A stretch of 64,000 nt of DNA from Tahibacter aquaticus (lineage in GTDB: Bacteria; Pseudomonadota; Gammaproteobacteria; Xanthomonadales; Rhodanobacteraceae). Position numbers and translations under genes: made by a program. Of this stretch, positions 1 through 8,363 are shown piece after piece. The stretch spans positions 310,750 to 374,749 of the forward strand of contig NZ_SNZH01000005.1 in the NCBI RefSeq assembly GCF_004363655.1, written 5' to 3'. Positions within the stretch are counted from its first letter, which is position 1. Every line of letters begins with the position of its first letter. Below the pieces are notes generated by a model. It was given only the letters and a program-made list of their open reading frames with translations. It was not told where the DNA came from and did no database searches.

Positions 1-1
1 G

Positions 2-508
2 CCAGCCCTGCGCCGGCGCCAGGGGCGCGTCATCGTGCTGTCGTCGCTGTCGGGCGAAACCGGCCTGCCACTCAATTCGCTGTACTGCGCCAGCAAGTTT
101 GCGCTGGAAGGCTGGGCCGAGTCGCTGGCCCACGAACTGCCGGCACAAGGCCTGCAGATAGCCCTGGTCGAACCCGGCGGCCGGCGCACGCGCTTTGCCG
201 CCAACCTGCGCTGGGGCGAACAGACGCAGCAGCTTGCTGCGACGGAACAAGCGCAGCTGCGCGGCTATCGCGCCCTGCTGGCGCGCCTGCTGGCGCGGCC
301 GGGCAAGGACGAGGGCGCCGTGATCGCGGCCATCGCCAGCCTGCTGCAGCGTGCACAGATGCCGCTGCGTACCCGCGTCGGCAGCGACGCGCAGAGCCTG
401 CACTGGCTCAAGCGCCTGCTGCCGGAACGGCTGGCCCAGCGCCTGCTGGCAAGGCAATTCCGCACATTGCTGGCGGCCCCGGCCGACCGCAGCGAACCGC
501 CCGCATGA
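2..508 (+). CDS. Short-chain dehydrogenase/reductase, 3' part (truncated by window edge)
   Basis: The frame is open from base 2 to the TGA at 506-508 (168 codons), so the N-terminal half with the NAD(P)-binding glycine motif lies outside the window. The visible part carries the SDR active site: a VIVLSSLSG strand with the catalytic Ser, then YCASK with the catalytic Tyr and Lys, followed by a FALEGWAESLAHEL helix. SDRs reduce carbonyls or oxidise alcohols; the substrate cannot be read here. The stop overlaps the next start (ATGA), so the two genes are translationally coupled. It belongs to a cluster with a diiron protein, a Rieske oxygenase, a GH3 ligase and an acyltransferase, so a role in tailoring a small molecule is plausible but inferred. 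Confidence 0.85.
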   Translation, partial: PALRRRQGRVIVLSSLSGETGLPLNSLYCASKFALEGWAESLAHELPAQGLQIALVEPGGRRTRFAANLRWGEQTQQLAATEQAQLRGYRALLARLLARPGKDEGAVIAAIASLLQRAQMPLRTRVGSDAQSLHWLKRLLPERLAQRLLARQFRTLLAAPADRSEPPA

Positions 509-1389
509 GCAGCTACGGCGACGGTCTGAACAAGGCCAGCGCGCGCCTGCTGCGCCGCCGCGCCGCCGCAGCCACGCCGCAGGGCGATGGCGCACTGTGG
601 CCAGCGCAGCGCTTCGGCCTGGAACACGTCGACGCCTACGTCGCCGCACCGGAAGCTCTGCAGCGCCGCGTGCTCGACCACTGCAGCCTCGGCCTGCTGC
701 GCGAATCCTGGCTGGTCGAACGCGGCGGCATGGAATTCTGCGCGCGCATGGTGCTGCTCAGCGACGATGCGCAGCAGCGCACGCTGTACAGCCTGATCGG
801 CGCCGACGAGGCCAGCCACTACGCCTGGCTGCAGCCCTGGCTGCAGCAGACCGGCGATACGCTGGACCCGTTCAACGCTTTTATCGCCGACTGCCTGCGC
901 GAAGCCACGCCGCAGCCACTGGCCTATCTGATGCAGGTGGTGCTGGAAGGATTCGGCATTGTCCACTATGCCGGCCTGGCCGCCGACTGCAGCGATGCTG
1001 CCCTGGCGGCGACGCTGCAGCGCATGGCCGAGGACGAGGCCTTGCACCACGCCGCCGGCCTGGCCGTGTTCGACCGCCGGCGCCTGAACGAACGCGAGCG
1101 CGGTTTCCTGCTTGATGCATCGTATACATTCCTCCAGATGATACGCAGCGGGCCGCAGGCTGTCGTCGCGGCGCTGGACGCGGCACTGGACGGCATCGAC
1201 GCGACAGCCATCGCCGGCGTGTTCGAAGCACTGGATGCCGCGGCGCAGACTGCGTCCAAGCTGGCACGCCTGCGCCAGCTGATGGCGCAGCCGGGCATGC
1301 ACTGGCTGGTCGATGCACTCGACGCACGCAATGCCTTCACGCCTGCCGCAACCGCCGAGGCGGCGCAGATCTACCGCTCGCTGCGCTGA
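505..1389 (+). CDS. Ferritin-like diiron protein, putative oxygenase
   Basis: A 294-residue, mostly helical protein. It has two EXXH motifs (E102-A-S-H105 and E178-A-L-H181) plus carboxylates near residues 67-72 (RESWLVE) and 149 (VLEGFG). This spacing is that of a four-helix ferritin-like diiron site, as in ferritin-like oxidases and AurF-type N-oxygenases. The metal site is seen; oxidase activity is inferred. The ATG overlaps the SDR stop by four bases. Its 3' end overlaps the 3' end of the opposing GH3 gene by 19 bp, leaving no terminator space between the convergent transcripts. Together with the Rieske oxygenase it gives this small cluster two different iron oxidation chemistries. Confidence 0.75.
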   Translation: MSSYGDGLNKASARLLRRRAAAATPQGDGALWPAQRFGLEHVDAYVAAPEALQRRVLDHCSLGLLRESWLVERGGMEFCARMVLLSDDAQQRTLYSLIGADEASHYAWLQPWLQQTGDTLDPFNAFIADCLREATPQPLAYLMQVVLEGFGIVHYAGLAADCSDAALAATLQRMAEDEALHHAAGLAVFDRRRLNERERGFLLDASYTFLQMIRSGPQAVVAALDAALDGIDATAIAGVFEALDAAAQTASKLARLRQLMAQPGMHWLVDALDARNAFTPAATAEAAQIYRSLR

Positions 1390-2894
1390 TCGCGCTGCAA
1401 GGCCGCGTGCAGGCGTTGCGCCTGCGACAGATCGGTCAGCAGGCTGCGGTCCTTGATGTCGCCCCAGGACATGCCCAGGCCCAGCCAGTGCGCCTGCACG
1501 CGTTCGCGCAGGTTGCGCGCCGCAAATACCTGCACCGGCGCCAGCTGTCCCAGTGCGCGTGCTTCCGCATAGCGCAGGGATTGCCGCAAGGCCTGGTCGA
1601 GGCGATCGGCCAGCATGCCGCTGTCGGCCACATCGGTCAGGCAGAGATAGAACGGCCGTCCCTGTTCCGGCTGCAGCGGCAGCAAGCTCGCAAAACCGGC
1701 CGCGGCGCAGACCTCGGCGAGTACTGTCGCGACAAATGCCTCGTCCAGCTTTTCGCCCACCAGGTCGGCTACGGCGTCGGCGCGCCCGATGAATTCCAGC
1801 AGTGGCACGTCGAGATAACGCCCGCCGACACGCACGCGGTCGCCCAGGCGGTAGCGCAGCAGGCCACCGGCCTGGGTCAGCAGCAGGGCGTACTCGCCGC
1901 CGTCATCGAGTTCGTGCAGCAGGCGGCAGTCGCCATCGGCTGTTTCGAATTCCAGGAACACTTCGTCGAGCAAGGGCACGCAGCCGCCGGCCGCGCACAA
2001 GGGCAATGTCACCGGCGCCTCGGTGGCGAGCAGCCCCTTGCCTTGCAGGCGCGCCTGCGGCAGGCGCTGCGCCAGCTGCCGTGCGGGCAAGGCGGCGGCG
2101 GCACCGGTCCAGCAGGACACCAGCTGCAGTTGCGGCCACAGCTGCGGCCAGGGGTTTGCATCATTTTGCAGAATGCGGCGCTGTAGCGCCGGCAGCTGCT
2201 GCAGCAAGTCAGGCTCGCGCCGTTCGACCTCGTCGAGCACGACCAGCAGATAGCCGGGATTCCAGATCGAGACGACTTCCAGATCGCGCGCGCGCAGCAA
2301 GGCCAGGGCAAGGCCGCGGCGAAAGCCGGTCATGTCGCTGCAGCCTTGCGGCGGCGTGAGCAGGAAGCCTGCGGCGAGCAGACGCTGCGCCCTGCCGAGA
2401 TAGTCGCGATCGTCGGCCAGGCCGCGCGCCGCGCCGAAGCTCGGCGACACACTGATAAAGCAGCGGCCAGAACGCAGCCGCAATTGATGGCTCAGCAGAT
2501 CGTGCGCCCAGATCGCGAACAGGCTGCGGAAACTCGCCAGCAGCGCGGCGTTGTAGGCGATCGGCTTGACCGTGCCGCCGCTGCCCGAGGTCGGTTCGTA
2601 ACAGCGCACCCGTCCCGGCGCTATCGCCGCCCTGCCCGGCTGCTGTTGCTGCCGCGCTATCCACCCCGCAATATCGGCATAAGTACAGATAGGTACTTTG
2701 CGGCGGAATTCGGCGACACCGTCGGCCGCGGCCAGTCCGCACTGGCGCGCATAGTCCGTCGCCGCCGCCGCGCGCACGATGCGCGCCAGCGTGGCCGCCT
2801 GGGCGGCGCGGCAATCCTGCAGCGCGCGCGCAAAGCGCCGTGCGCGCGGTGCCGAGGCCAAGCGCAGCAGCGCTGCCGCAAGCGCGCCGCGCAT
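1371..2894 (-). CDS. GH3-family adenylating enzyme (auxin-responsive GH3 homologue)
   Basis: 507 residues, about the size of plant and bacterial GH3 acyl-acid amido synthetases. The ATP-binding block YEPTSGSGG (about residues 99-107) and the later RYRLGDRVRVGGR and LEFIGRADAV segments are typical of GH3 enzymes, an ANL-superfamily branch that adenylates a carboxylic acid and usually joins it to an amine or amino acid. The substrate is unknown. It is the third gene of a minus-strand operon; its ATG at 2894 is 2 nt after the acyltransferase stop (TGAGCATG). With the Rieske oxygenase upstream, oxidation followed by conjugation of an acid is a reasonable pathway guess. The family call is firm; the reaction is inferred. 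Confidence 0.85.
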   Translation of the reverse strand: MRGALAAALLRLASAPRARRFARALQDCRAAQAATLARIVRAAAATDYARQCGLAAADGVAEFRRKVPICTYADIAGWIARQQQQPGRAAIAPGRVRCYEPTSGSGGTVKPIAYNAALLASFRSLFAIWAHDLLSHQLRLRSGRCFISVSPSFGAARGLADDRDYLGRAQRLLAAGFLLTPPQGCSDMTGFRRGLALALLRARDLEVVSIWNPGYLLVVLDEVERREPDLLQQLPALQRRILQNDANPWPQLWPQLQLVSCWTGAAAALPARQLAQRLPQARLQGKGLLATEAPVTLPLCAAGGCVPLLDEVFLEFETADGDCRLLHELDDGGEYALLLTQAGGLLRYRLGDRVRVGGRYLDVPLLEFIGRADAVADLVGEKLDEAFVATVLAEVCAAAGFASLLPLQPEQGRPFYLCLTDVADSGMLADRLDQALRQSLRYAEARALGQLAPVQVFAARNLRERVQAHWLGLGMSWGDIKDRSLLTDLSQAQRLHAALQRDQRSER

Positions 2895-2896
2895 GC

Positions 2897-3511
2897 TCAG
2901 TCCGCGCCCAGGCGCCGGCCCACGCCGACATCGGTAAGGATAGGCAGTACCGTGCCTGCGGCAATGCGTGCGCCGGGCCCCAGGCGCGAGCCCGCGCCGA
3001 TAAACGCGCCGTCGCCAATCTCGATGCGCCGCACATACAGCACCAGTCCGCCGCGATGCGGCTTGATCAGGTGGGCATAGCAGGCAACGAGATGGCCGAA
3101 TACCACGCCGTCACCGACCGCGAGCAGGCTGCGGTCGGCAATCTCCACGCGCGGCGTCCAGTGCACGCCGCGGCCGATGCGGCTGCCCCACAGGCGCAAC
3201 CAGGCGCTATAACCGCCGGGCAACAGGCGCAGTGCACTCTCCAGCGCGGGAAACGCGTTGTACATCACCTGGAACTGATGACTGCCCCACCAGGGCGAAT
3301 AGCCCGGCGCGTCGATGCGCGAACGGCCTTCGCGCAGCGGCCAGGCCGCATCGTGCAGGCGAAAGCACAAGGGCGGCAGCAAATAGGCAATCGCCAGCGC
3401 CGCCGCCAGCGGCCAGGCCGTGCGCGCCTGGACCAGCCACAGCAGGCAGGCCAGCAGGGCCAGCAGCCATAGCGTCGGAAACAGGGCGAACAGGCGCGCG
3501 CGAAACGTCAT
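2897..3511 (-). CDS. Membrane-associated hexapeptide-repeat acyltransferase
   Basis: 204 residues. The first 50 residues form two hydrophobic membrane segments (LWLLALLACLLWLV; WPLAAALAIAYLLPPL). From about residue 115 the sequence shows the short-turn periodicity of a left-handed beta-helix (IGRGVHW, VEIADRSLLAVGDGVVFG, IEIGDGAFIGAGSRLGPGAR), as in LbetaH acyl or acetyltransferases. The acceptor is unknown. The start overlaps the Rieske stop (ATGA at 3508-3511), and GH3 follows after 2 nt, so the three are one translationally coupled operon. It could add or remove the acyl group handled by the GH3 enzyme. Confidence 0.7.
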   Translation of the reverse strand: MTFRARLFALFPTLWLLALLACLLWLVQARTAWPLAAALAIAYLLPPLCFRLHDAAWPLREGRSRIDAPGYSPWWGSHQFQVMYNAFPALESALRLLPGGYSAWLRLWGSRIGRGVHWTPRVEIADRSLLAVGDGVVFGHLVACYAHLIKPHRGGLVLYVRRIEIGDGAFIGAGSRLGPGARIAAGTVLPILTDVGVGRRLGAD

Positions 3512-4521
3512 ACGTAGAACTCGATGTCCAGGCAGGCCTCGGGCAGATCGTGCGGATTTTCGCCGCGGCCGATCGCCTCGCGCAGCGAGTCGACCAGCCG
3601 GTGGATATGATCGGCCGGCGTATCGCGGAACTCGCGGCCGTAGCGCTGGATGCTGTCCATCTGCAGCGCAAGAATCTGCAGATCCTGGTCGATGATGCGC
3701 TGGCCGTAGCGCCGCACGAACGGCGCGGCAAGACGGTTGAACAGGCCGAAGCGGTAGGTCAGGTCGGTATACACCAGGGTTTCCTGCTCGCTGACCGGCA
3801 CTGCCTGCGAAGTGATCAGGAATACCTTGCGGCCGATGCGGTATTCCACCGAGGTCACGTTCGGCGCGTGGAAACTGTCGGTATGGCTGACCGCCAGGCC
3901 ACGGGGATTGAGGAACCAGCGATAGCTGCCCAGGTTGCGCCGCTCGTTGGCGTATTCGATATGTACTTGTGCATTACGCAGCACCACGCGTGCGCTCAGC
4001 TTCTCGCCGGTGGACGAACGGAAGATGCGCCGGTGCACGAAGGCCGTATGCGGAATATCGATGAAATTTTCCACGCAATTGGCCACGTTGTTGCGGAAGC
4101 GGTTCTGCAGGCGCAGGGTGAACCAGCCCGGCTCGCCGTAGTGCGGCATCGCAAACGGCCGGATCTGCGCCGCTGCGGTGCGATCCAGCTGCACATAGAC
4201 GAAGCCGTCCTGTTCGATCACTGCATACGGCGGCAGACAATGTCGCTGCCGCAATTCCGGCCCCAGCGCCGGAATCGCCACGACGCGGCCTTCGCCGTCG
4301 TAAGTCCAGCCGTGATAGGGGCAGACCAGCAAACCTTGCCGCACCTGGCCGGCACTCAGCGGCGCATTGCGATGCAGGCAGCGATCCCGCAGCACCGTAG
4401 CACGGCCGTCCGCGGCGCGAAAACACACCAGCCGCTCATCCAGTACCTGCCGCGCCAGTACCTGGTCGCGGCCCAGTTCGCGGGATTCGGCCACGATGTA
4501 CCAGTAGTGCTGGAAACTCAT
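3508..4521 (-). CDS. Rieske [2Fe-2S] aromatic-ring-hydroxylating oxygenase, large subunit
   Basis: 337 residues. The N-terminal Rieske domain has C48-L-H50 and C67-P-Y-H70, the two pairs that bind the [2Fe-2S] cluster. The catalytic domain has D155-x-x-H158-x4-H163 within ENFIDIPHTAFVH, the mononuclear-iron facial triad region. The length suits the PobA/VanA-like or choline monooxygenase-like group. No reductase or ferredoxin gene is adjacent, so electrons must come from elsewhere. First gene of the Rieske-acyltransferase-GH3 operon. The short CATGGGCCGAGTG region before it lacks a strong ribosome site. Substrate unknown. Confidence 0.88.
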   Translation of the reverse strand: MSFQHYWYIVAESRELGRDQVLARQVLDERLVCFRAADGRATVLRDRCLHRNAPLSAGQVRQGLLVCPYHGWTYDGEGRVVAIPALGPELRQRHCLPPYAVIEQDGFVYVQLDRTAAAQIRPFAMPHYGEPGWFTLRLQNRFRNNVANCVENFIDIPHTAFVHRRIFRSSTGEKLSARVVLRNAQVHIEYANERRNLGSYRWFLNPRGLAVSHTDSFHAPNVTSVEYRIGRKVFLITSQAVPVSEQETLVYTDLTYRFGLFNRLAAPFVRRYGQRIIDQDLQILALQMDSIQRYGREFRDTPADHIHRLVDSLREAIGRGENPHDLPEACLDIEFYV

Positions 4522-4675
4522 GGGCCGAGTGTAGCTTGCACAGGATGGGGCTGGAATCGGGCGAACGCCGCAACGGGTCTCGCACAGCGGCGAGGCATGG
4601 ATGCATCAGTGGCCGGCGCGATGACGAGTGGTTCTTGCGGGCCAGAACGAACCGATGCCGGGTTATTGGCGAGGT

Positions 4676-4698
4676 CGACCCGGCTTGCTGCCGGGTCG
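4676..4698. other. Perfect inverted repeat in a gene-free gap
   Basis: In the 296-bp gap between the Rieske start and the PNPOx stop, arms CGACCCGGC (4676-4684) and GCCGGGTCG (4690-4698) pair perfectly around a TTGCT loop; an extra T-A pair extends the stem to 10 bp. There is no T-run on either strand, so it is not a classic intrinsic terminator, although it lies downstream of the minus-strand PNPOx gene. I see no gene in the rest of the gap. Confidence 0.4.
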
Positions 4699-4817
4699 AA
4701 CGCACCAGCCTTATCCCGATAGCGGAAGGCGCAGCCGAGCCGCGGAAACCGATACCACGGCGAGGGCAAGGCCGCCGGCCACGCGGGTGTCAGCCTTCGC
4801 CACCGCTGCGCAGACGC

Positions 4818-5324
4818 TTACGGCGAATACAGCTTTGCATGCTCGCCCACCTTCGGCTTCGCCCCCGTCACCACGGCAGACAGCATGATCACCGTCGCCA
4901 GCAGCTTGCCCGGGCTGTCCCACAATTCGGCCTCGGTCGGATGCAAGGTAATCAGGCGGATGATCGGGTCATCCGGCGAATCCCACCAGGCCTTCGCGAA
5001 CGGCGTCCAGATTTCGCGGATCTTTTCCCGGTCGTTGCTCACCACCGCAGTGCCGGTGAAGGTGACGAACTTGTTGCCGCTATCGTCGGCGAAGGCTGCC
5101 GTGGCAATCGGATGACGTTCCAGCTGGGTGATCTTCGGCGAAGTGCTCTCGGTCATGAAATAGATCGCATGTTCTTCGCGCCGCACCGCGCCGGCCATGG
5201 GACGTATGCGCGGCTGGGTGCCGTCGTATGTCGTCAGCAGGCTGGTGCGCAGCGATCCGGCGATTTCCCAGGCCCGCTCGGTCAGTTCGGCGGCGATCTT
5301 GCCGGTGTTTTCTTCGTTCGCCAT
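4818..5324 (-). CDS. Pyridoxamine 5'-phosphate oxidase-fold protein, general stress protein 26 type
   Basis: 168 residues from the ATG at 5324, chosen because AAGGAG lies 6 nt upstream on the minus strand; a start 18 nt upstream lacks such a site. The split-barrel flavin-binding fold is recognisable in LLTTYDGTQPRIRPM, AIYFMTESTSPK and VTFTGTAVVSNDREKI. This is the family of small flavin/F420-type binding proteins annotated as general stress protein 26. It probably binds a flavin and acts as a small reductase or redox buffer, but the substrate is unknown. It stands alone. Confidence 0.8.
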   Translation of the reverse strand: MANEENTGKIAAELTERAWEIAGSLRTSLLTTYDGTQPRIRPMAGAVRREEHAIYFMTESTSPKITQLERHPIATAAFADDSGNKFVTFTGTAVVSNDREKIREIWTPFAKAWWDSPDDPIIRLITLHPTEAELWDSPGKLLATVIMLSAVVTGAKPKVGEHAKLYSP

Positions 5325-5690
5325 GTCTTGCTCCTTCGGCATTGTGGATCTTGCGTTGCGAACTCACTGCAACCCCCATGCCGTCATTGCGTCTACGCGC
5401 GGCCTCGTCGCCGCGCGGCATGCCTTGCCGCCCGCGAGTGCTTGCGCGCCGTGCAGGCCAACGGTTCGAGTTCAGCCCGACCTGTGCTGCACACGCGCCG
5501 ATGGACAAGGCCAATTGCCCGATACATCGACCGTGCGAGGAAAATTGCACGATACGGTGATGCCCGCCGCCGGACAAAATCGAATCCAATCCATGCCATG
5601 AAGTGAAACTGCCGGCTCCGTGCCAGCGGTATCGTTCTTGCCTGTACATAGCCTGGCGGCGTCCTCGTCCGCGCGCCTACGGAGATCTGC
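5325..5690. other. Intergenic, no gene seen
   Basis: A 366-bp gap between the divergent PNPOx-like and sorbosone dehydrogenase genes. I find no convincing coding frame, repeat or palindrome. It should hold both promoters. A GGAG lies 6 nt before the ATG at 5691. Confidence 0.5.
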
Positions 5691-6998
5691 ATGTACAAGC
5701 CCTTGCTGTTCGGCGCTGTAGTGCTGGCACTCGCCGGCTGCAGCGAAAAAGCCAGTATTCCGATTCGCCAAGGCATGGGCCCGCGACCCGAATTGCCGCC
5801 GCCGGAACAGCGCTGGATACCGACGGTGAACGTCGCCAAGGCCGTCGGCTGGCCGGCCGGCGCGCAGCCGCGCGCGGCTGCCGGCCTTGCCGTTACGGCG
5901 CTGGCCAGTGGACTGGACCATCCGCGCTGGCTGTACGTACTGCCCAACGGCGATGTGCTGGTGGCGGAAACCAATGCGCCGCCCAAGCCGGAAGACGGCA
6001 AAGGCATCAAAGGCTGGTTCATGCAGAGAGCGATGAAAAAGGCCGGTGCCGGCGTACCCAGCGCGAATCGCATCACGTTGTTGCGCGATGCAGACGGCGA
6101 CGGCAAGGCAGAAACACGCAACGTATTTCTGTCGGGTATCAATTCGCCCTTCGGCATGGTGCTGGTCGGCAATGACCTGTATGTAGCTGCCTCGGATGCA
6201 CTGCTGCGCTTTCCCTATCGCGACGGCGACACCACCATCACGGCGCCGGCGCAGAAAGTGATAGCCCTGCCGGCCGGTGCGCGGAATCACCACTGGACCA
6301 AGAACGTCATCGCCGCCGCCGACGGCAAGCATCTGTACGTCAGTGTCGGTTCCAACAGCAATGTCGGCGAAAACGGCATGGACGCTGAGCACGAACGCGC
6401 CGCGATCCTCGAAGTCGATCCGGCGGCGCAGCGCTATCGCGTCTACGCCAGCGGCCTGCGCAATCCGGTCGGCATGGCGCTGGAACCGGCCAGCGGCCTG
6501 CTCTGGACCGTGGTCAACGAGCGCGACGAAATCGGCTCGGACCTGGTCCCCGACTACCTCACCTCGGTGCGCGACGGCGCTTTCTACGGCTGGCCGTACA
6601 GCTACTACGGCGCGCATGTGGACGAGCGTGTAGAGCCGCCGCGACCGGACCTCGTTGCCACTGCCGTCGTGCCCGACTACGCGCTGGGCGCGCACACCGC
6701 CTCGCTGGGCCTGGCCTGGTCGGGAACGAATACGCTGCCGCCGCGCTTTGCCCAGGGCATGTTCATCGGCCAGCACGGCTCCTGGAACCGGCGCCCGCCC
6801 AGCGGCTACAAACTTATCTTTGTTCCATTTGTCGATGGCCACCCCGCGGGCGAGGCGCTGGACGTGCTCGACGGGTTCCTCGACGAGCGAGGCCAGGCAC
6901 GCGGCCGGCCGGTCGGCGTAGCCGTGGACCACCGCGGTAATCTGCTGCTGGCCGACGATGTCGGCAACGTGGTCTGGCGGGTAAGCGCAGCACAGTAG
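5691..6998 (+). CDS. PQQ-type L-sorbosone/glucose dehydrogenase-like lipoprotein
   Basis: 435 residues. The signal peptide ends in a lipobox (LALAGC, Cys17), so the protein is probably anchored in a membrane facing the periplasm. The body is a six-bladed beta-propeller of the GSDH/sorbosone dehydrogenase family: GLDHPRWLYVLPNGDVLVAE, LYVSVGSNSNVGENG, GLRNPVGMALEP, FIGQHGSWNRRP and a final GNLLLADDVGNVVWRV. The family typically oxidises aldoses or sorbosone with PQQ, but many members are only putative enzymes; substrate and cofactor are inferred. It faces the next gene, with only 17 bp between the stops. Confidence 0.82.
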   Translation: MYKPLLFGAVVLALAGCSEKASIPIRQGMGPRPELPPPEQRWIPTVNVAKAVGWPAGAQPRAAAGLAVTALASGLDHPRWLYVLPNGDVLVAETNAPPKPEDGKGIKGWFMQRAMKKAGAGVPSANRITLLRDADGDGKAETRNVFLSGINSPFGMVLVGNDLYVAASDALLRFPYRDGDTTITAPAQKVIALPAGARNHHWTKNVIAAADGKHLYVSVGSNSNVGENGMDAEHERAAILEVDPAAQRYRVYASGLRNPVGMALEPASGLLWTVVNERDEIGSDLVPDYLTSVRDGAFYGWPYSYYGAHVDERVEPPRPDLVATAVVPDYALGAHTASLGLAWSGTNTLPPRFAQGMFIGQHGSWNRRPPSGYKLIFVPFVDGHPAGEALDVLDGFLDERGQARGRPVGVAVDHRGNLLLADDVGNVVWRVSAAQ

Positions 6999-7015
6999 CA
7001 GCGCCGCAGGTGGGC

Positions 7016-7567
7016 TCAGCGAGCAGCCGGGCGCGGCGCGACAGCGTCTGCAGCCACCGCATCCGTATAACCGCGGCAGAGGGCAGCCAGACTGGCCTGC
7101 AGGGTGAGGAAGGTCGTTTCCACCTGCGGCCGGTGCAGGCTTTCGGCCACGAGCAGGCGGCGCCCGTCGGCAAAAACGAGCACGCACTGGAATTGCGCAT
7201 CACCATCGCCGTCGACGACCGACTCCAGCTGTGGCAGGCGCAGTTCGCGCACGCGGTAGCGTTTTTCCTGTACCCGCCAGAGAAAGCGCTCGCGCACCAG
7301 CACGCCATCGGCTGACAGTTCCAGCCGCAGCAGCGGCAGGCCAGCCGCCCAGGCCAGCGCACCGGCACCGAACAACCAGAACAGGCCGAGTATTGGCCAT
7401 GCCCATACGCCGACCTGGGGAATGCCGCCGTCGCGGATCGCGATATAGGTGAAGCAGGCGAGCATGGAAAGCCAGATCGCGACGAAAATCCAGACCACGC
7501 GTGCGCCGTTGTTGCGAAACACGCGCTGCACGTTGCGACTGGCGGGAGCGGTAGGCATCGGCGGCAT
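7016..7567 (-). CDS. Two-helix inner-membrane protein with a PH-like cytoplasmic domain
   Basis: 183 residues that I do not recognise beyond the architecture. Two hydrophobic helices near residues 24-45 (VVWIFVAIWLSMLACFTYIA) and 53-77 (WAWPILGLFWLFGAGALAWAAG) are followed by a beta-rich region (LRLELSADGVLVRERFLWR, YRVRELRLPQLESV) that looks like the bacterial PH/DUF2244-type fold. Two ATGs 9 nt apart could be the start. Function unknown. Confidence 0.6.
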   Translation of the reverse strand: MPPMPTAPASRNVQRVFRNNGARVVWIFVAIWLSMLACFTYIAIRDGGIPQVGVWAWPILGLFWLFGAGALAWAAGLPLLRLELSADGVLVRERFLWRVQEKRYRVRELRLPQLESVVDGDGDAQFQCVLVFADGRRLLVAESLHRPQVETTFLTLQASLAALCRGYTDAVAADAVAPRPAAR

Positions 7568-7651
7568 CAGGCTAGGACTGGCGCATGACAGGACGATGAA
7601 TCTGCCGCTGCCGGGCCGCTCCGCGCCAGCCTTGAATAAAACACTCGCATT

Positions 7652-8299
7652 TCAATCGCCCGCTGGCCTGGCATAACGCCCGCGCGACGCCGGCGCAGCC
7701 GAACGGGCGCGAAAGGCCAGACTGATGCGCGGTCCAACCGCGCTGCCCTGTTTGGGAATGCCATGGTCGTAGTGCAGCTGCGTCGCATAGCTCATCAGCA
7801 GCAGGCTGCCAGCCTGCAGCGGCAGATGCCAGGCGCGCCGCGGCGGCAGCTTCTGCCGTATCACCATCTCGCGCGTCGCCCCCAGCGAGACCAGGGCGAT
7901 GGGCTGGCCTGGCTGCAGTTCGGACAGATGGTCGTTATGCGGCGCCACGCTGTCGCGTTCGTCGCGATAGAGATTCAGGCCGACATGACTGAAGCGCGCC
8001 TGCACCGCCGCCTCGACACGCGCGTGCAGCGCGGCCAGCAGCGGCGGCAATGTCGCATCGAGCAAATAGCTGGCGAGCAGCCGCGGCGTGTCGACCTCGC
8101 GCTCGTACATCTGCCGCCGCTCGCCGTGCCAGGCCGCGTTGGCGTGCAGAAAATCGAAACAGGCAGCAGCCTCGCCAGGGGCGAGAAAGCCCGGCGTATA
8201 GCGAATTAGGCCGTGCTCGTCGTCGGCCAGCAGCAAGGGTGCCGGGGCGAACAGATCGGCCTGGGATAGACGCTCATGCGGACCGCTCATGGAGGGCAT
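7652..8299 (-). CDS. alkB: AlkB-family 2-oxoglutarate/Fe(II) dioxygenase
   Basis: 215 residues. The iron ligands are H121-N-D123 and H179 (in YDHGIPK), and the 2-oxoglutarate salt bridge is R191 in RISLAFR. NLYRDERDSVAPHNDH is the usual AlkB signature. AlkB proteins reverse N-alkyl damage in DNA or RNA by oxidative demethylation. The sequence resembles the ALKBH2/3-like bacterial subgroup more than E. coli AlkB, so the gene symbol is only a family label. A second ATG lies 9 nt inside. Confidence 0.87.
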   Translation of the reverse strand: MPSMSGPHERLSQADLFAPAPLLLADDEHGLIRYTPGFLAPGEAAACFDFLHANAAWHGERRQMYEREVDTPRLLASYLLDATLPPLLAALHARVEAAVQARFSHVGLNLYRDERDSVAPHNDHLSELQPGQPIALVSLGATREMVIRQKLPPRRAWHLPLQAGSLLLMSYATQLHYDHGIPKQGSAVGPRISLAFRARSAAPASRGRYARPAGD

Positions 8300-8363
8300 A
8301 GAAGGGCAGGCGCTTGCGGCTCAATCCGCGCGCAATGCCGCGGCGGCGCAGCCGGCTCGGAGA

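Noticed and set aside
4676-4698. Hairpin as an intrinsic terminator
   Set aside because: No T-run on either strand.
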